Below are positions 14,506 to 24,737 of a DNA stretch of 64,000 nucleotides, piece by piece (positions within the stretch are counted from its first letter, which is position 1; every line of letters starts with the position of its first letter). The notes under the pieces are model-generated. The model made no database searches. It saw only the letters and a list, made by a program, of their open reading frames with translations, and was not told the DNA's origin. Source of the stretch: Cladorhizidae sp. MBARI D1340-BT2 (Eukaryota; Porifera; Demospongiae; Poecilosclerida; Cladorhizidae). The stretch covers positions 23,640,341 to 23,704,340 of the forward strand of contig JAQNBH010000011.1 of assembly GCA_028752905.1 (NCBI GenBank). The letters are read 5' to 3'. The position numbers and the translations under genes were made by a program.

Positions 14506-16884
14506 CAGTAGCGGCCAAAAAATTTTTTACGTACCGTTGCGTTGGGTAAACGTTCAACGCAGAAACGTTTCTTAAGAAATGCTCAAGCAACGCTCAAGGA
14601 ACGCACAGATAACGCTCAAGCAACGTATTGCGAACGCAACGCACGAACCGTTATTTAATTACCCGAAATGCGCAATCAACATTCGGTATCCTACACCACG
14701 TGTTCGATAGAGCGCGTAAAGTCAAGTCAGTCGGCCTACTGTTGATTACTGTTCTGTTTTGTTGCAGCTTCTACTTTTGATTTGTCCTGGGAATGGCTCA
14801 CAGAAGAACTCTCGCTGCCACCTTCCTCTGAGCAGTAAGTGTAACACTAGGTAGAACTCCAATGGCTAGCGCCTATCTGTGGTAGTTACCCAGCCTTTAC
14901 TTCAGTCTAGTTGTTAGTGTTACATACAGTATTTAAAACGAAACCCCCCAAAATAAAAGCTAGAACAGTGGATCCAGTAATGATAATTATACTGACTATC
15001 GTTTGGTCTTCTGGCAGAATGAAAGTTCTGGGTGGCTGTACCAAGCAGCAATGTTTTAGGGTGCTCCTCAATGGGAGTGGGAGGCCAAGGCAGTGAGGGT
15101 GATATATAATGGCAAGATTTCAGCTATTGTTAAGTTTTAAATCAAATTCTTTAAATCAAGTTCAGGTGTGATTTACTATTTTGAAATGCAGTTACCAGGC
15201 AGCCATGGAGGAAGAATTCAAGCCTGTCATGGAAGACGAGGATTACAGTTCTTCACTCTACATCTGTGGTGGTGGGGTCAGGACTGGACTTGTTCAATAA
15301 CTATATAGTTGTTTTTGAAATTATCATTATTTTATATCTTCTTATTGATAATTTAATAAGAAAATTTAACATCTCTAACTACCCAAACACACGAAAGTTT
15401 TGCCAACTTGATATCACAAGTGATTTCCAAATAAACCTCCCGTGGCAGGTGTCTGTTCTACTTCTAACATCTACAGTTAATCAAAATTGTGTTATGCTGT
15501 CCACCAATTCAGCTTTGGACTTGGGCTTCACTTCTCTCCCGATGTACTCTTTCAAACTCGTGTCACAGGTCTTCAATGGGGTTGGCATCTTGAAACTCAG
15601 GAGGTATCCTCCATCAATTTATATCGAACTCTTTAGCCAGCCTGGATGTACGTTTGGGGTCAGTGTCCTGCATGAAGCGGTGATGGGAGCAAACATCCTT
15701 TACAAAGGGTAACAAGGGTCTAGTGAAGAATTTGAACAAAAAGTGGGGCTCTCATAATACTGGCCCACACATTTACCTTCACCAAATGTTTCACGCTATA
15801 ATAAAATAAACAGGTTTAAAACAAGAGTATAAATCTACACCTTATTACACACACAACCATAATACAACATGAATCATATCTTAGCTTGTTCTTTTGTGTC
15901 TGCCTTATACAACAAAAAAAAGCCTATATATGTGTTTCCAATTGAACTGTGCACTCGTCTGTCCTCTTCAAGGTTCTGTATCTCGCTCCAATCTCTTGAC
16001 CTAGGACAGGGATAAATGATACTGCTATTGATCATGTTATTACATTAGTCACTATACCAATTCACCAGTGTTCTATATCAATATCTTGCCCTAGACTTAA
16101 GCCATAACATCTACAAAGTCCCTAAACTATATATATATATATATATTTTTTAATCCAATGGCTTATCCCCATCAGCACATTGGCTCTAACCAAAATACCA
16201 TCAAGACCCAGGCCTAGATTATCATTAGCCACTAACAACCAACATAGCTTCAGTGTGACACAGAAAGCTTCTACACTAGATATTAACTTTCACATAGTTC
16301 CATCCCAAAACTAGTTCAACACAAGCTTCTCTTATCAGTTGGCATTACCTCTGCCTCAAAATATCAACATAAGCAATGTCCTGCAAAGCAAGTCTGGGTT
16401 CCCTTCGCTGTGAAGGAGAACTGCAGTTGGTATGCTGTCTTCTCATCATCTTCCAGCATCTTTTCCACCACCGCTCCACGGCTGTAAGGCGATACCTGTC
16501 TCGCAGTGCTTGACAAAACTGGACGCTTTGCCTTGTTGCTGTCAGGCCCTCCTTCAAAATACAGACGATAGCTGCAGCCTTGAATCCTCTAGATCCTAAA
16601 GAATACAATTCTGTTTCTTCTAATAGAATAAGGCATCTTGATTCTGAAAAAGAATAACCGCTAGAGCAACGACAGTTAGCCTTCGTTGATCTGGCATGCG
16701 CTAGAGAAATTCAATTTTACAACGCTCAATTAACGATCCCTGCCTAACGTTTTTGGCCAACGTTTAGCGAACGTATGGCGAACGTTCGGCGAACGTTTGT
16801 CGAATGGTACAGCAACGCTGCGACTCAAACGTACCACAAATGTCCAACGCAAACGGTACGTAAAGTGTTTTTTTACCTCTACTG
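14506..16884. mobile_element. Nested Tc1/mariner element (dead)
   Basis: The ends are imperfect inverted repeats of about 45 bp. The left begins CAGTAGCGGCCAAAAAA and the right, reverse-complemented, begins CAGTAGAGGTAAAAAAAC. Both continue into a shared TTTACGTACCGTT block. A TA dinucleotide flanks each side (14504-14505 and 16885-16886), the target duplication typical of Tc1/mariner. The interior carries a decayed Tc1-type transposase on the minus strand. Just inside both ends are clustered AACGTT/GCGAACG motifs. It landed 3' of the host element's transposase gene. Confidence 0.85.
15495..16608 (-). pseudogene. Tc1/mariner transposase pseudogene
   Basis: Reading the minus strand, 16608-16345 gives an N-terminal helix-turn-helix-like piece (ILKEGLTATRQSV). 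After a gap, 15725-15495 gives the C-terminal catalytic part in pieces: DTDPKRTSRLAKEF, then DANPIEDL, then LKEYIGREVKPKSKAELV. In Tc1 transposases these correspond to the second catalytic aspartate region (usually DNDPKHTS) and the DANPIENLWHELK block. Here several frameshifts, stops and a TGA in place of the conserved tryptophan interrupt the frame, so the gene is dead. The 500 bp between the two pieces has no recognisable coding sequence. Confidence 0.8.
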
Positions 16885-16945
16885 TAGCTTCCTACTGTTA
16901 GTTATGTGGTGTGTTTGAGATTGAGATGAGATTCCACTTCATTGT

Positions 16946-18979
16946 TCAGAAGTTGGGGGTACTGCTCCTGCTTGTTGGTTTTGGATTTGGGGGTAATGGA
17001 CAGGTAGTGTCTTTGTCAGAGTCAGGACAAAATTGCCTGATATTCTCATACAGGTACCATTGCCATTCAAGAGTAAGACCCATGGGATGTATTACAAGTG
17101 GCAAACCATTCTGTTGCGGTTTCCAAGTATGTTTGAAGAGTTTGATCTCCTGTTCCACTGTGTCACATCGGTCCCTCACGAACACACTGCCAGGAACACG
17201 GCTATCAAAGAAAAAGTGATGGAGTTTTTTAATGCCAATGATCTTCTTGAAGTGAGTTGCAAAAAGAGTACTCCAATCGAATGTTGGTACAATGACTGCT
17301 TCATCTTCGGTTGCAACTAACTGAGCGAAGTTACAATCTGCAGATAAATTGACAACACTTGCTAGGCCACTCAATGTCCCTATCTTCGTCCTTCTGTATT
17401 TCCTCTTCAGCAGACCAAAGCACCAATCTGGTGAGAACTTTGTGTGCCCTACCACCAAAAATGACAACGTGATTTTGTTGTGCCTTCCTGTTAGAGTCCT
17501 CCACAACAAGTACTGCATCATACAATTGTTCTTGTTCTGTCCCGTGCAATTATCAGCATGGAGGAACACTTCTGTCTCTCCAAGTCCATGAGTCTCAAGG
17601 AAGTGATGAAGCTGGCTCACCACAACATTGGCGCCTTTGCCACAATCGCTGGCCTCATCAGTCAGGTAGTTCACCTGCCTCGGAATTCCTTCGCAGTGTA
17701 CACCAAAGATACTGCACTTCCGAGGTACAAGAAAGTACATGGGACCTGGCTGGAGAGGATCTGAAGGATAGTGCACCTATCAAAGAAGGTAACAATGTCA
17801 TGTGAATAAATCTTTATTCCCCTACTATCCAAAATATATCCAAAGTAGTATGATTTATATTTTTTGTCTCATGCTGTTATCAGTAACACTTCGTCTCTTC
17901 TGGGTAATGCATATCCAAGAATTACGGCACATGATTAAAAGAAACCAAGGAGTGCAGGTAAACGAACATAAATATCCTATGACACTCCCACACTTTTGTC
18001 AATAACTGAATGTTAAGGTGCTATTCTAGTGTGATAATACTCTCAACACCCAAATAAATGACTCCTCTTTGACATTGTACACATTGTAGATACACAACCA
18101 TGGGATAAGCTACTTAACACCCTGGTGAACATAGCTAGTACCTATAGGATTTATAGTAATACACACCATTTGTGTAATACATACCATTTGTGCGTAATCA
18201 AAGGAATAATGAGCTTTGATGTCTCTCGAATTTGCAGGTGTGAGTGCAGACAAAGGAGGTGGCTGGAATGAGACATTGGTTGGGAAGAGAGATCTGATTG
18301 ACCTCTTACATTCGTCAGATTTGGGCCTATAAAATGACCTTTCGGTTGTCACAATTCGGAGATGCTCCAGTGCACTGGCAAGTGCTTCTGTCTTCTCAGA
18401 CTCTGAGGAATTTACAGCTCGCACAACAGTGGTACTATTATGCTGGCATTGCCAACACAAATCCGACATTGGCCGCATGAGAATGATCGAGGGAAGAAGA
18501 GTTCGCCACAAGTTACAGAACGTCGAGTATGCAACAGCATGAAAAATGGTCATTTCCACTGCTGCCGTGTATATATTCCATATACCACGTTTGGAGGTGC
18601 TTGAGGGTAGAAGCTTGATGTCACTCTGTCGATACCCTGGGATGCGACCTGGAAGAAGCAAGCCATTCTCTTCTGTGTAATTGAGTAGGAAATGTACCAT
18701 GTTCTTAATCGACACTAGTGATAGAGTGTACTTTGGTAAATGCTTCGTATTTCCATGTACGCGAGGAAGAATACCGTTGTCAAGGAAACTCTTGGTGATG
18801 TTTTTGAAATGCTTCAGACCAATGGTATGTAAAAAGAGGAATGTTTCTTGACAAATTTGTCGACTCTGGTGTTGGTACGATACGCGAATTCGAACTCTTT
18901 TAGCAGCAGTGTGCCTGGCTTCTTTGGAGGTTGACTCACTAGTGTTCGCCAACACCAGAAGTTGCTCCATGATCAACAT
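16946..18979 (-). CDS. Two-exon transposase-like protein (DUF7869-type), 541 aa
   Basis: Exon 1 is 18979-18185 (265 codons) and exon 2 is 17776-16946 (276 codons plus stop). The 408-bp intron has a GTATGT donor at 18184 and an ATAG acceptor at 17777, and joining is in frame. Exon 1 shows CQETFLFLH, VPR-like RVHGN, LLPGRIPGY and a CWQC pair. Exon 2 shows QPGPMYF, VPRKCSIFGVHCE, HADNCTGQNKNN and GHTKFSPDWCFGLLKR. Family knowledge: this layout recurs in multicopy invertebrate proteins. Inference: an RNase H-like DDE/D nuclease with candidate acids D261 (HYSFDYAQ), D340 (HADN) and D382 (SPDW), the last two 41 residues apart. The start is the first ATG in frame, but a plausible frame runs 19 codons further upstream to a TAG at 19037-19039, so an upstream exon may be missing. 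Both exons are uninterrupted, unlike every other transposase here. Confidence 0.75.
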
Positions 18980-19058
18980 GTCAAGTTCACAGTGTGAGAG
19001 CTCGAAGCATTTTGATCTGACTTCCTGTGTTTTGTGCTATAACTCAAAATCATTTTCA

Positions 19059-19093
19059 GCGCGATAAGGTCCCTTTTCCCAAATCCTGTCACA
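19059..19093 (-). repeat. Right terminal inverted repeat of the 5.2-kb element
   Basis: Exact reverse complement of 13901-13935. The transposase gene reads away from this end, so any promoter must lie within the roughly 110 bp between the repeat's outer end and the first ATG. Confidence 0.95.
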
Positions 19094-19702
19094 TATATAG
19101 AGCAAGTTATGATGGCGTGCCACTAGTGTCATCTCTCATTATATATATATATATATATATATTGAGCAAGTTATGATGGCATGCCACTAGTGTCCTCTCT
19201 CATTATATATATATATTGAGCAAGTTATGATGGTGTGCCACTAGTGTTTTCTCTCATTATATATATATATAGAGCAAGTTATGATGGCGTGCCACTAGTG
19301 TCTTCTCTCATTATATATATATATAGAGCAAGTTATGATGGCGTGCCACTAGTGTCCACTCTCATTATATATATAGAGAGCAGGTTATGATGGCGTGCCA
19401 CTAGTGTCTTCTCTCATTATATATACATTGAGAAAGTTATGATGGCGTGCCACTAGTGTCCTCTCTCATTATATATATATTGAGCAAGTTATGATGGCAT
19501 GCCACTAGTGTCCTCTCTCATTATATATATATAGAGAGCAAGTTATGATGGCGTACCACTAGTGTCCTCTCTCATTATATATATATTGAGCAAGTTATGA
19601 TGAGTGTCCTCTCTCATTATATATATAGAGAGAGCAAGTCATGATGGCGTCCCACTAGTGTCTTCTCTCATTATATATATATATATATAGAGCAAGTTAT
19701 CT
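19094..19702. repeat. AT-rich hairpin-unit satellite, right part
   Basis: About 12 further units with the same GCAAGTTATGATGG core and TA/GAGA arms as at 13067-13900. One unit near 19594 lacks the GCGTGCCACT segment. The array breaks off inside a unit at about 19702, where the truncated second element begins. Confidence 0.95.
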
Positions 19703-21535
19703 ACCTAGGCACAGCTTATAAGTAATGTAGCAAGTGAACTTCGATGAGAGCTAAGAAGCTTGATTTACCCGCTAGGTTAACTGTTGTATCACTACAATTA
19801 CTACCAGTAAAACAAACGCTAGCGCTAGCTAGAGCTACTGCTGGATAGAGCGACACTAGCTAGCTAGATTTACTGCTAGAACAAATGAATGACGCTAGCG
19901 CTATCTAGATGGACTGCTGGCTACCAAAGAAACTAAAAGCTTGATTACTAAAAACGAAGGCTGGCTATAAGGATCACAAAACAAGCATAAAGAAAGTAAC
20001 TAAACAATTCTAATTACAGCTCACCATTTATCTTTACACGAAGAAAAATCCAGAGTCCAAGGTAGAGTTTATATTCTCCCCCAATCTTTGATGAGTCTTC
20101 AAGGCAACTTTTCGAACCCGGAAGAACAGAGAAAGGCGAAATAGAGAAAAGAGAAAGAAAACTGGGTTAGGACAATAGCCGGCTTATTGCTGAACTGAAA
20201 CTAAGTTTAATAAACACTAACTGTAGGCTAGAAAGAAGTTAACTATGGGCTAGAAACTAAACACTAACTATGGGCTAAATAAATAAAGGCTAACTGTGGG
20301 CTAGAAAACAAGTTAAACAAAGGCTAACTGTGAACAAGGCTAACTGTGGGCTAGAAAACAAGTTAAACCAGGCTACCTGTGAACAAAGGCTAACTGTGGG
20401 CTAGAAATCAAGTTAAACAAAGGCTAACTGTGGGCTAGAAAGCAAGTTAAACAAAGGCTAACTGCGGGCTTCTTAGAAAACAAGTTAAACAAAGGCTAAA
20501 TGTGGGCTATAAAACAAGTTCAATAAAGGCTAACTGTGGGCTAGAAAACAAGTTAAATAAAGGCTAACTGTGGGCTAGAAAAGAAGTTCAATAAAGGCTA
20601 ACTGTGGGCTAGAAAACAAGTTCAATAAAGGCTAACTGTGGGCTAGAAAGCAAGTTAAACAAAGGCTAACTGTGGGCTTCTTAGAAAACAAGTTAAACAA
20701 AGGCTAACTGTGGACTACAAAACAAGTTAAATAAAGGCTAACTGGGCTAGAAAACAAGTTAAATAAAGGCTAACTGTGGGCTAGAAAACAAGTTAAATAA
20801 AGGCTAACTGTGGGCTAGAAAACAAGTAAAATAAAGGCTAACTGTTGGCTAGAAAACAAGTTAAATAAAGGCTAACTGTGGGCTAGAAAACAAGTTAAAC
20901 AAAGGCTAACTGTGAACAAGGCTAACAGTTAACTGTGGGCTAGAAAAGAAGTTAAACAAAGGCTACCTGTGAACAAAGGCTAACTGTGGGCTAGAAAGCA
21001 AGTTAAACAAAGGCTATCTGTGGGTTTCTTAGAAAACAAGTTAAACAATGGCCAACTGTGAGCTAGAGTACTAGTTAAACAAAAAAGTTACAGTTGGTGG
21101 TTCAACACAGCTAGTAAAATCTCTCACCTGCTTTTCCTCCTAAGAATAGCTGCTTGATTCATGGAGGCCTGAAGTTTTTGGTGGCTCTAGTGGTGTTCTA
21201 AGTCCTGGGCTGCGCCGTGGAAGCGAAGTAAAGCTCCAAGTAGCGTTACTTTTCTCCACGAACAATGAAGGGCGTATCTTGTAGAATCACGTGCTACCCC
21301 AAAACGCGTAACACGGAAGATTACGGAAATCAAAATTGTCGTAAACATTCAAAGGCCGTTTTCTTGCCTTGTACTTAGCTGTGTTAGATCGGTCGTAGCT
21401 CAGCGAACCAACTAGCTATGATGACGCTTCTTAGACCATTTTGAAGGTAATAAGGTGTGCTATATCATAGTGCCAATAACTCAAATTTTATATCTTGCGC
21501 GAAGTGGGCCCTTTACGCAGAGCCTGTCTGTCACA
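19703..21535. mobile_element. Truncated, inverted relative of the 5.2-kb element
   Basis: The right end, read inward from 21535, begins TGTGACAGACAGG. It then keeps the pattern GGG...CGCGCAA...TGAGTTA seen at the ends of the 5.2-kb element. The subterminal AATGTTTAC...CCGTGTTACG stretch is also shared, at about 21300-21350 on the minus strand. No matching inverted repeat exists at the 19703 side, so that end is lost. No transposase frame is present. The interior is mostly a 34-bp minisatellite, preceded by a GCTAGCGCTAGCT-rich stretch. Confidence 0.65.
20165..21085. repeat. 34-bp minisatellite inside the truncated element
   Basis: About 26 tandem copies of a unit reading AAAGGCTAACTGTGGGCTAG followed by an AAAACAAGTTAA-like half. 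Some copies have inserts such as TTCTT or a GAACAAGGCTAAC half unit. There is no coding potential. Confidence 0.93.
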
Positions 21536-21978
21536 TAATTATGATAATGAAGGGGTTACTAGCTAACAATAATATAGTATTAAAATAATATATGCATGTA
21601 TTAAGTGTATACACATTCTAACATAATCATTTCCCCCTTTATTTCCTCTTCTCTTCAGATCATCACAATCATTGGAGTAGGAGTGATTGTTTTGGTTGTC
21701 TACAGTTGGAACTGTAGCTTTTCTGGTAAAAAAAATCAAAAAAAAGGACATTAACATATATGATTTTTTGGTCAATAGGGATTGTAAATTATTGAATTTT
21801 GTGGGATAAATTATATACTATACATATGTGCAGCTTTAACTTTTTTCACTGATGTTATAGTCTAATTGTCTCCCCCCTTAGTGTATATTGTTCCCCCCAA
21901 ACACGGGAGGCACAGGCATAGTATGGCGGTGACATTAATTAGGGAATAGTATATTCCTAGGACAGTTTTACTAGTTAT
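21536..21978. other. Junction stretch without a recognised gene
   Basis: This lies between the truncated element's end and the Gypsy fragment. A possible short membrane-spanning exon on the plus strand (21659-21725) is listed separately. The minus-strand frame of the reverse transcriptase runs on past 21979, but its sequence no longer resembles the family. Confidence 0.5.
21659..21725 (+). other. Possible transmembrane-segment exon
   Basis: A pyrimidine-rich tract ending TTCTCTTCAG precedes 67 bases that translate to IITIIGVGVIVLVVYSWNCS and end at a GTAAAA donor-like site. The hydrophobic run would suit one membrane helix. No adjoining exon could be identified, so this may be chance or a relic. 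Confidence 0.25.
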
Positions 21979-22346
21979 AAATGGCATATGCATGAAGGCA
22001 TACTTGCCCCACGGTGTGCAAAATGCTGTTTTGTCCTGGCTTTTTCTACTCAAGGGAACCTGATAGAAGCCTTTGTTAAGGTCCAGTTTCGATAACCAGC
22101 TGAGACCTGATTTAGTAAGTCCTCAATACATGGCATTTGATAGGGATCCGAAATAGTAATCTTGTTTAGCCTTCTATAGTCGATGCAAAGCCTCACCTGT
22201 CCAGTACTCTTTTTTCTGAGAGGCACCATTGTTGATGACCATGGGTTCTTTGATGGAACAATAATGCCTTTCCTAAGGAGATCATCAATCTCTCCCTTCA
22301 AATCATCAACCATGCCTGGAGCAATACGATAAGGGTGAGTTCTCAA
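21979..22346 (-). pseudogene. Reverse transcriptase N-terminal fragment of the Gypsy relic
   Basis: It begins at HPYRIAPG and passes through WSSTMVPLRKKSTGQVRLCI and DYRRLNKIT, the fingers region of Ty3/Gypsy reverse transcriptase. A frame change at about 22055 leads to QDKTAFCTPWGKYAFMHMPF. Similarity stops right there, short of the palm motif, which marks the truncation point. Confidence 0.85.
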
Positions 22347-23152
22347 AGGATAATCTTCTTTGACATTAATTCATTCTCTTCAAATTTTGCAACACCTATA
22401 ACTCGATCACTGAATTAGGCAAGCCGCAGGTCTAACCTGAGGTGCTGTTCCTCAGTTAAGTGAGTACCACTCATGCTAACCTTCCCAATAGGTTCAGGAT
22501 TGACTTCAGACTCATCTGCCACTATATACAACACGGAACAAGTTGGCAGTTGGGGTCTTCCAAGCTTTTAACCTATTGATATGCACAGTGACATGTCTAG
22601 ATCTTTTGCCTTGGAATGCAATAGTGTATAGTTGCAGTTAGATAGTTTAGCACTCACTACATATGGGCCATCCCAGATTGAATGCAATTTTCCCATGAGC
22701 CCAGGTGTGTGGCATAACACAAGATCCCCTGGCTCAAAGCTACAGGCCTTGGATCTAGCATCATATGCTGTCTTGGATTTTTCTTTTGCAATAGCCTGAT
22801 TGGCATGAGCTACTTCGTGTAGAGCTACTAGGGTCTCCCTCAATACCTGTACCCACTCAACCGTGCTGGTAAAGCTTATGTCTCCACTTATCCATCCCAC
22901 TTTAACTGCCTCAAGGAGACCTCACATGCTCTTACCATGAACTACTTCGTAAGGTGAAAACCCTGTGGCTGTGTGGAGGGTTGCTCTGTATGCTAACAAG
23001 CAATACTTTAGGCCATTCTTGGTCTTTGCCCTGGATCTTACGAATCATACTCTTCAAACAACCATGCCACCGTTTTAGTATCCCGTTGGTCTGGGGATGG
23101 TAGGCTGTGGTCTTTATCTGTTTAATATACAAGAGCCTACATAACTTCTTAA

Positions 23153-24018
23153 GGCCAGCGTTGCCCATTATTTTGACAATATTTTGGGGGGGGCTTATAT
23201 GCTTTCTAAACATCTGTACAAACTGTCTTTCAAATTTGGATGCACAAGACTCTAGTTATGGTGAATTTTTTCCATTACATTCACCTTGAAAATTGAAGAA
23301 GGTTAGTTCAGCTTCAGTAAAGTTTGATCGCTCATATCTACTACCACTTACCCTGGATACTTTATTCAAGTACTAGAATGCAGCTCATTGCACGTAGAAT
23401 CATTGCATTCTAATTGAGCATAAATATACGAAAAATTGAAGTACTGCACATGTGTGACATGTGAGCAGTAGTCTGGTGGTGGCCCAATATAGTAGTAGCC
23501 CAACTTCAATAGCAATTTCTCAGAAACATGTTTTTTGAAGGTAAAGACAGATATCTCAAGGAAAAATTTATGTATACCTGCTTCATTATATAGCATATTG
23601 TAGCTCTATCTTTGCTCTACGATTGTAGCGCGGAGTTTTTCAATTTTTAAGTGCTAGTCCAATTATAAAGTCATGTGTATATATCCTGATATGCCCATAT
23701 TATAGTTGACCTTGTCATGAAAACTCCGTTAGTGTTGAGGTTAAAAAAATTCGCTGGAATCAAGCTTTAGTGGTTGTTCTACTATATCCATAAAAGGTAA
23801 GTGTGTATAGGGCATATCTTAGGAGAGGGACATTTTATTGTGACTCTAGTCAGAATTTTTCCAAACCTCTATACTTTACTGAAACTTCTTAATAAAGCAC
23901 ATTATCAGAAAGCTCTTGCAGAGAGCTGTATTCTGATACCAAAATAAAATGTAGGGGAAGAAGGACAACAAAGTTATGGACGTTTACATAAACTATGATA
24001 AAATGGGCAACGCTGGCC
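23153..24018. mobile_element. 866-bp TTAA-flanked non-autonomous DNA element
   Basis: The ends are inverted repeats starting GGCCAGCGTTGCCCATT and each is flanked by TTAA (23149-23152 and 24019-24022). The insertion lies in the integrase core of the Gypsy relic. Removing it together with one TTAA copy leaves the integrase reading frame continuous across the site, which confirms both borders. TTAA duplications are the hallmark of piggyBac-type transposition. There is no transposase inside, so it was moved in trans, and the terminal bases differ from the usual CCC start of piggyBac ends. Confidence 0.85.
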
Positions 24019-24737
24019 TTAATAACCTTTCCCAGAAAAACAGATCCTTGATCTGACAAGAGTTCAACCGGAGTGCCGATTACTCCCATTAACCCCTCTG
24101 CTACTGATTTAGCATCTACCCATTTCAAAGGAATAGTCATTGTCCAAGCCCTAACCAGGATATACCTGTGACCTTGTTTGGTTTTTTCTACCAGATCCCA
24201 GGCCATCCTTTGGTAAGGTTCTGTCTGATATGGTTGGTGTAACTACCATAGGTACTCTAAGTTGTAGCTGCCTCCCTGCCTTTTCACATTCTGGGCAGGC
24301 ACTACAGTATGCCCTAATGTCTTTCCTAATACCAGGCCATGTGAAGTGGTGAGATAGGATGGCAAGCATCTTATTGTGTGCAAAATCCACCAACTAACCC
24401 TCTGTGCCCAATGTCCAACACCTCTTTCCTTCTACAAGATGGCACGACAATTCTGGACAACTCCTTTTGAGGATCTACCAACTTGACATGCACTAGTACT
24501 CCGTTCTCCCTACAATAATCATCTTCCTGCTTTTCAGCTTTACTCCTCATCTCCGACAGGCTACCATCTTCCACATGCTGAGCAACTAGCTTCCTAACTT
24601 CTTCCTCGCTTTTGCTAAGCACCGGAATTGGCTGGTCACTAGATTGAGCTCCCTCTAACCCATTAAGGACAACTTCCTCAACCAAGACCGAAGAGTCTTC
24701 TTCCACCTCATCTACTACCTCATCTGCACTCGCATAC

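Larger units (their letters stand above)
13901..19093. mobile_element. 5.2-kb TIR DNA transposon with a spliced transposase-like gene
   Basis: The element is bounded by perfect 35-bp terminal inverted repeats that start TGTGACAGGATTTGGG. It sits inside the hairpin satellite, which resumes immediately on the far side, so both ends are certain. TATATA flanks both sides, but the host is a TA run, so the target-duplication length cannot be read. It encodes one minus-strand gene (16946-18979) and carries a later Tc1/mariner insertion (14506-16884). Without that insertion it would be about 2.8 kb. Family knowledge: the gene resembles invertebrate proteins annotated with a DUF7869-type domain. I cannot assign a named superfamily. 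Confidence 0.9.
21979..24737 (-). pseudogene. Ty3/Gypsy pol fragment, integrase before reverse transcriptase
   Basis: In minus-strand order the fragment holds these parts. First comes an acidic spacer and H2C2 zinc-binding region of integrase (24700-24250; CSACPECEKAGRQ). Next is the integrase core (24206-24023 continuing at 23148-22932; LLSDQGSVFLGK, TAYHPQTNG). A C-terminal GPY-like module follows (22900-22540; FEPGDLVL, WDGPYVV, VHINRLKAWKTP). Last is the start of reverse transcriptase (22346-21979; PYRIAPGMVDDLKGEI, CIDYRRLN, DKTAFCTPWGKYAF). The reverse transcriptase breaks off before its catalytic YxDD. Several frameshifts and an 866-bp insertion (23153-24018) inactivate it. Gag, protease, RNase H and LTRs are absent. 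Canonical Ty3/Gypsy pol has integrase last; here it is first. Confidence 0.85.

Noticed and set aside
15266..15712. 148-codon plus-strand frame
   Set aside because: It is the antisense of the Tc1/mariner transposase C-terminal region, which is recognisable on the minus strand.
16911..17764. Several plus-strand frames of 68-102 codons
   Set aside because: Shadows of transposase exon 2 on the minus strand.
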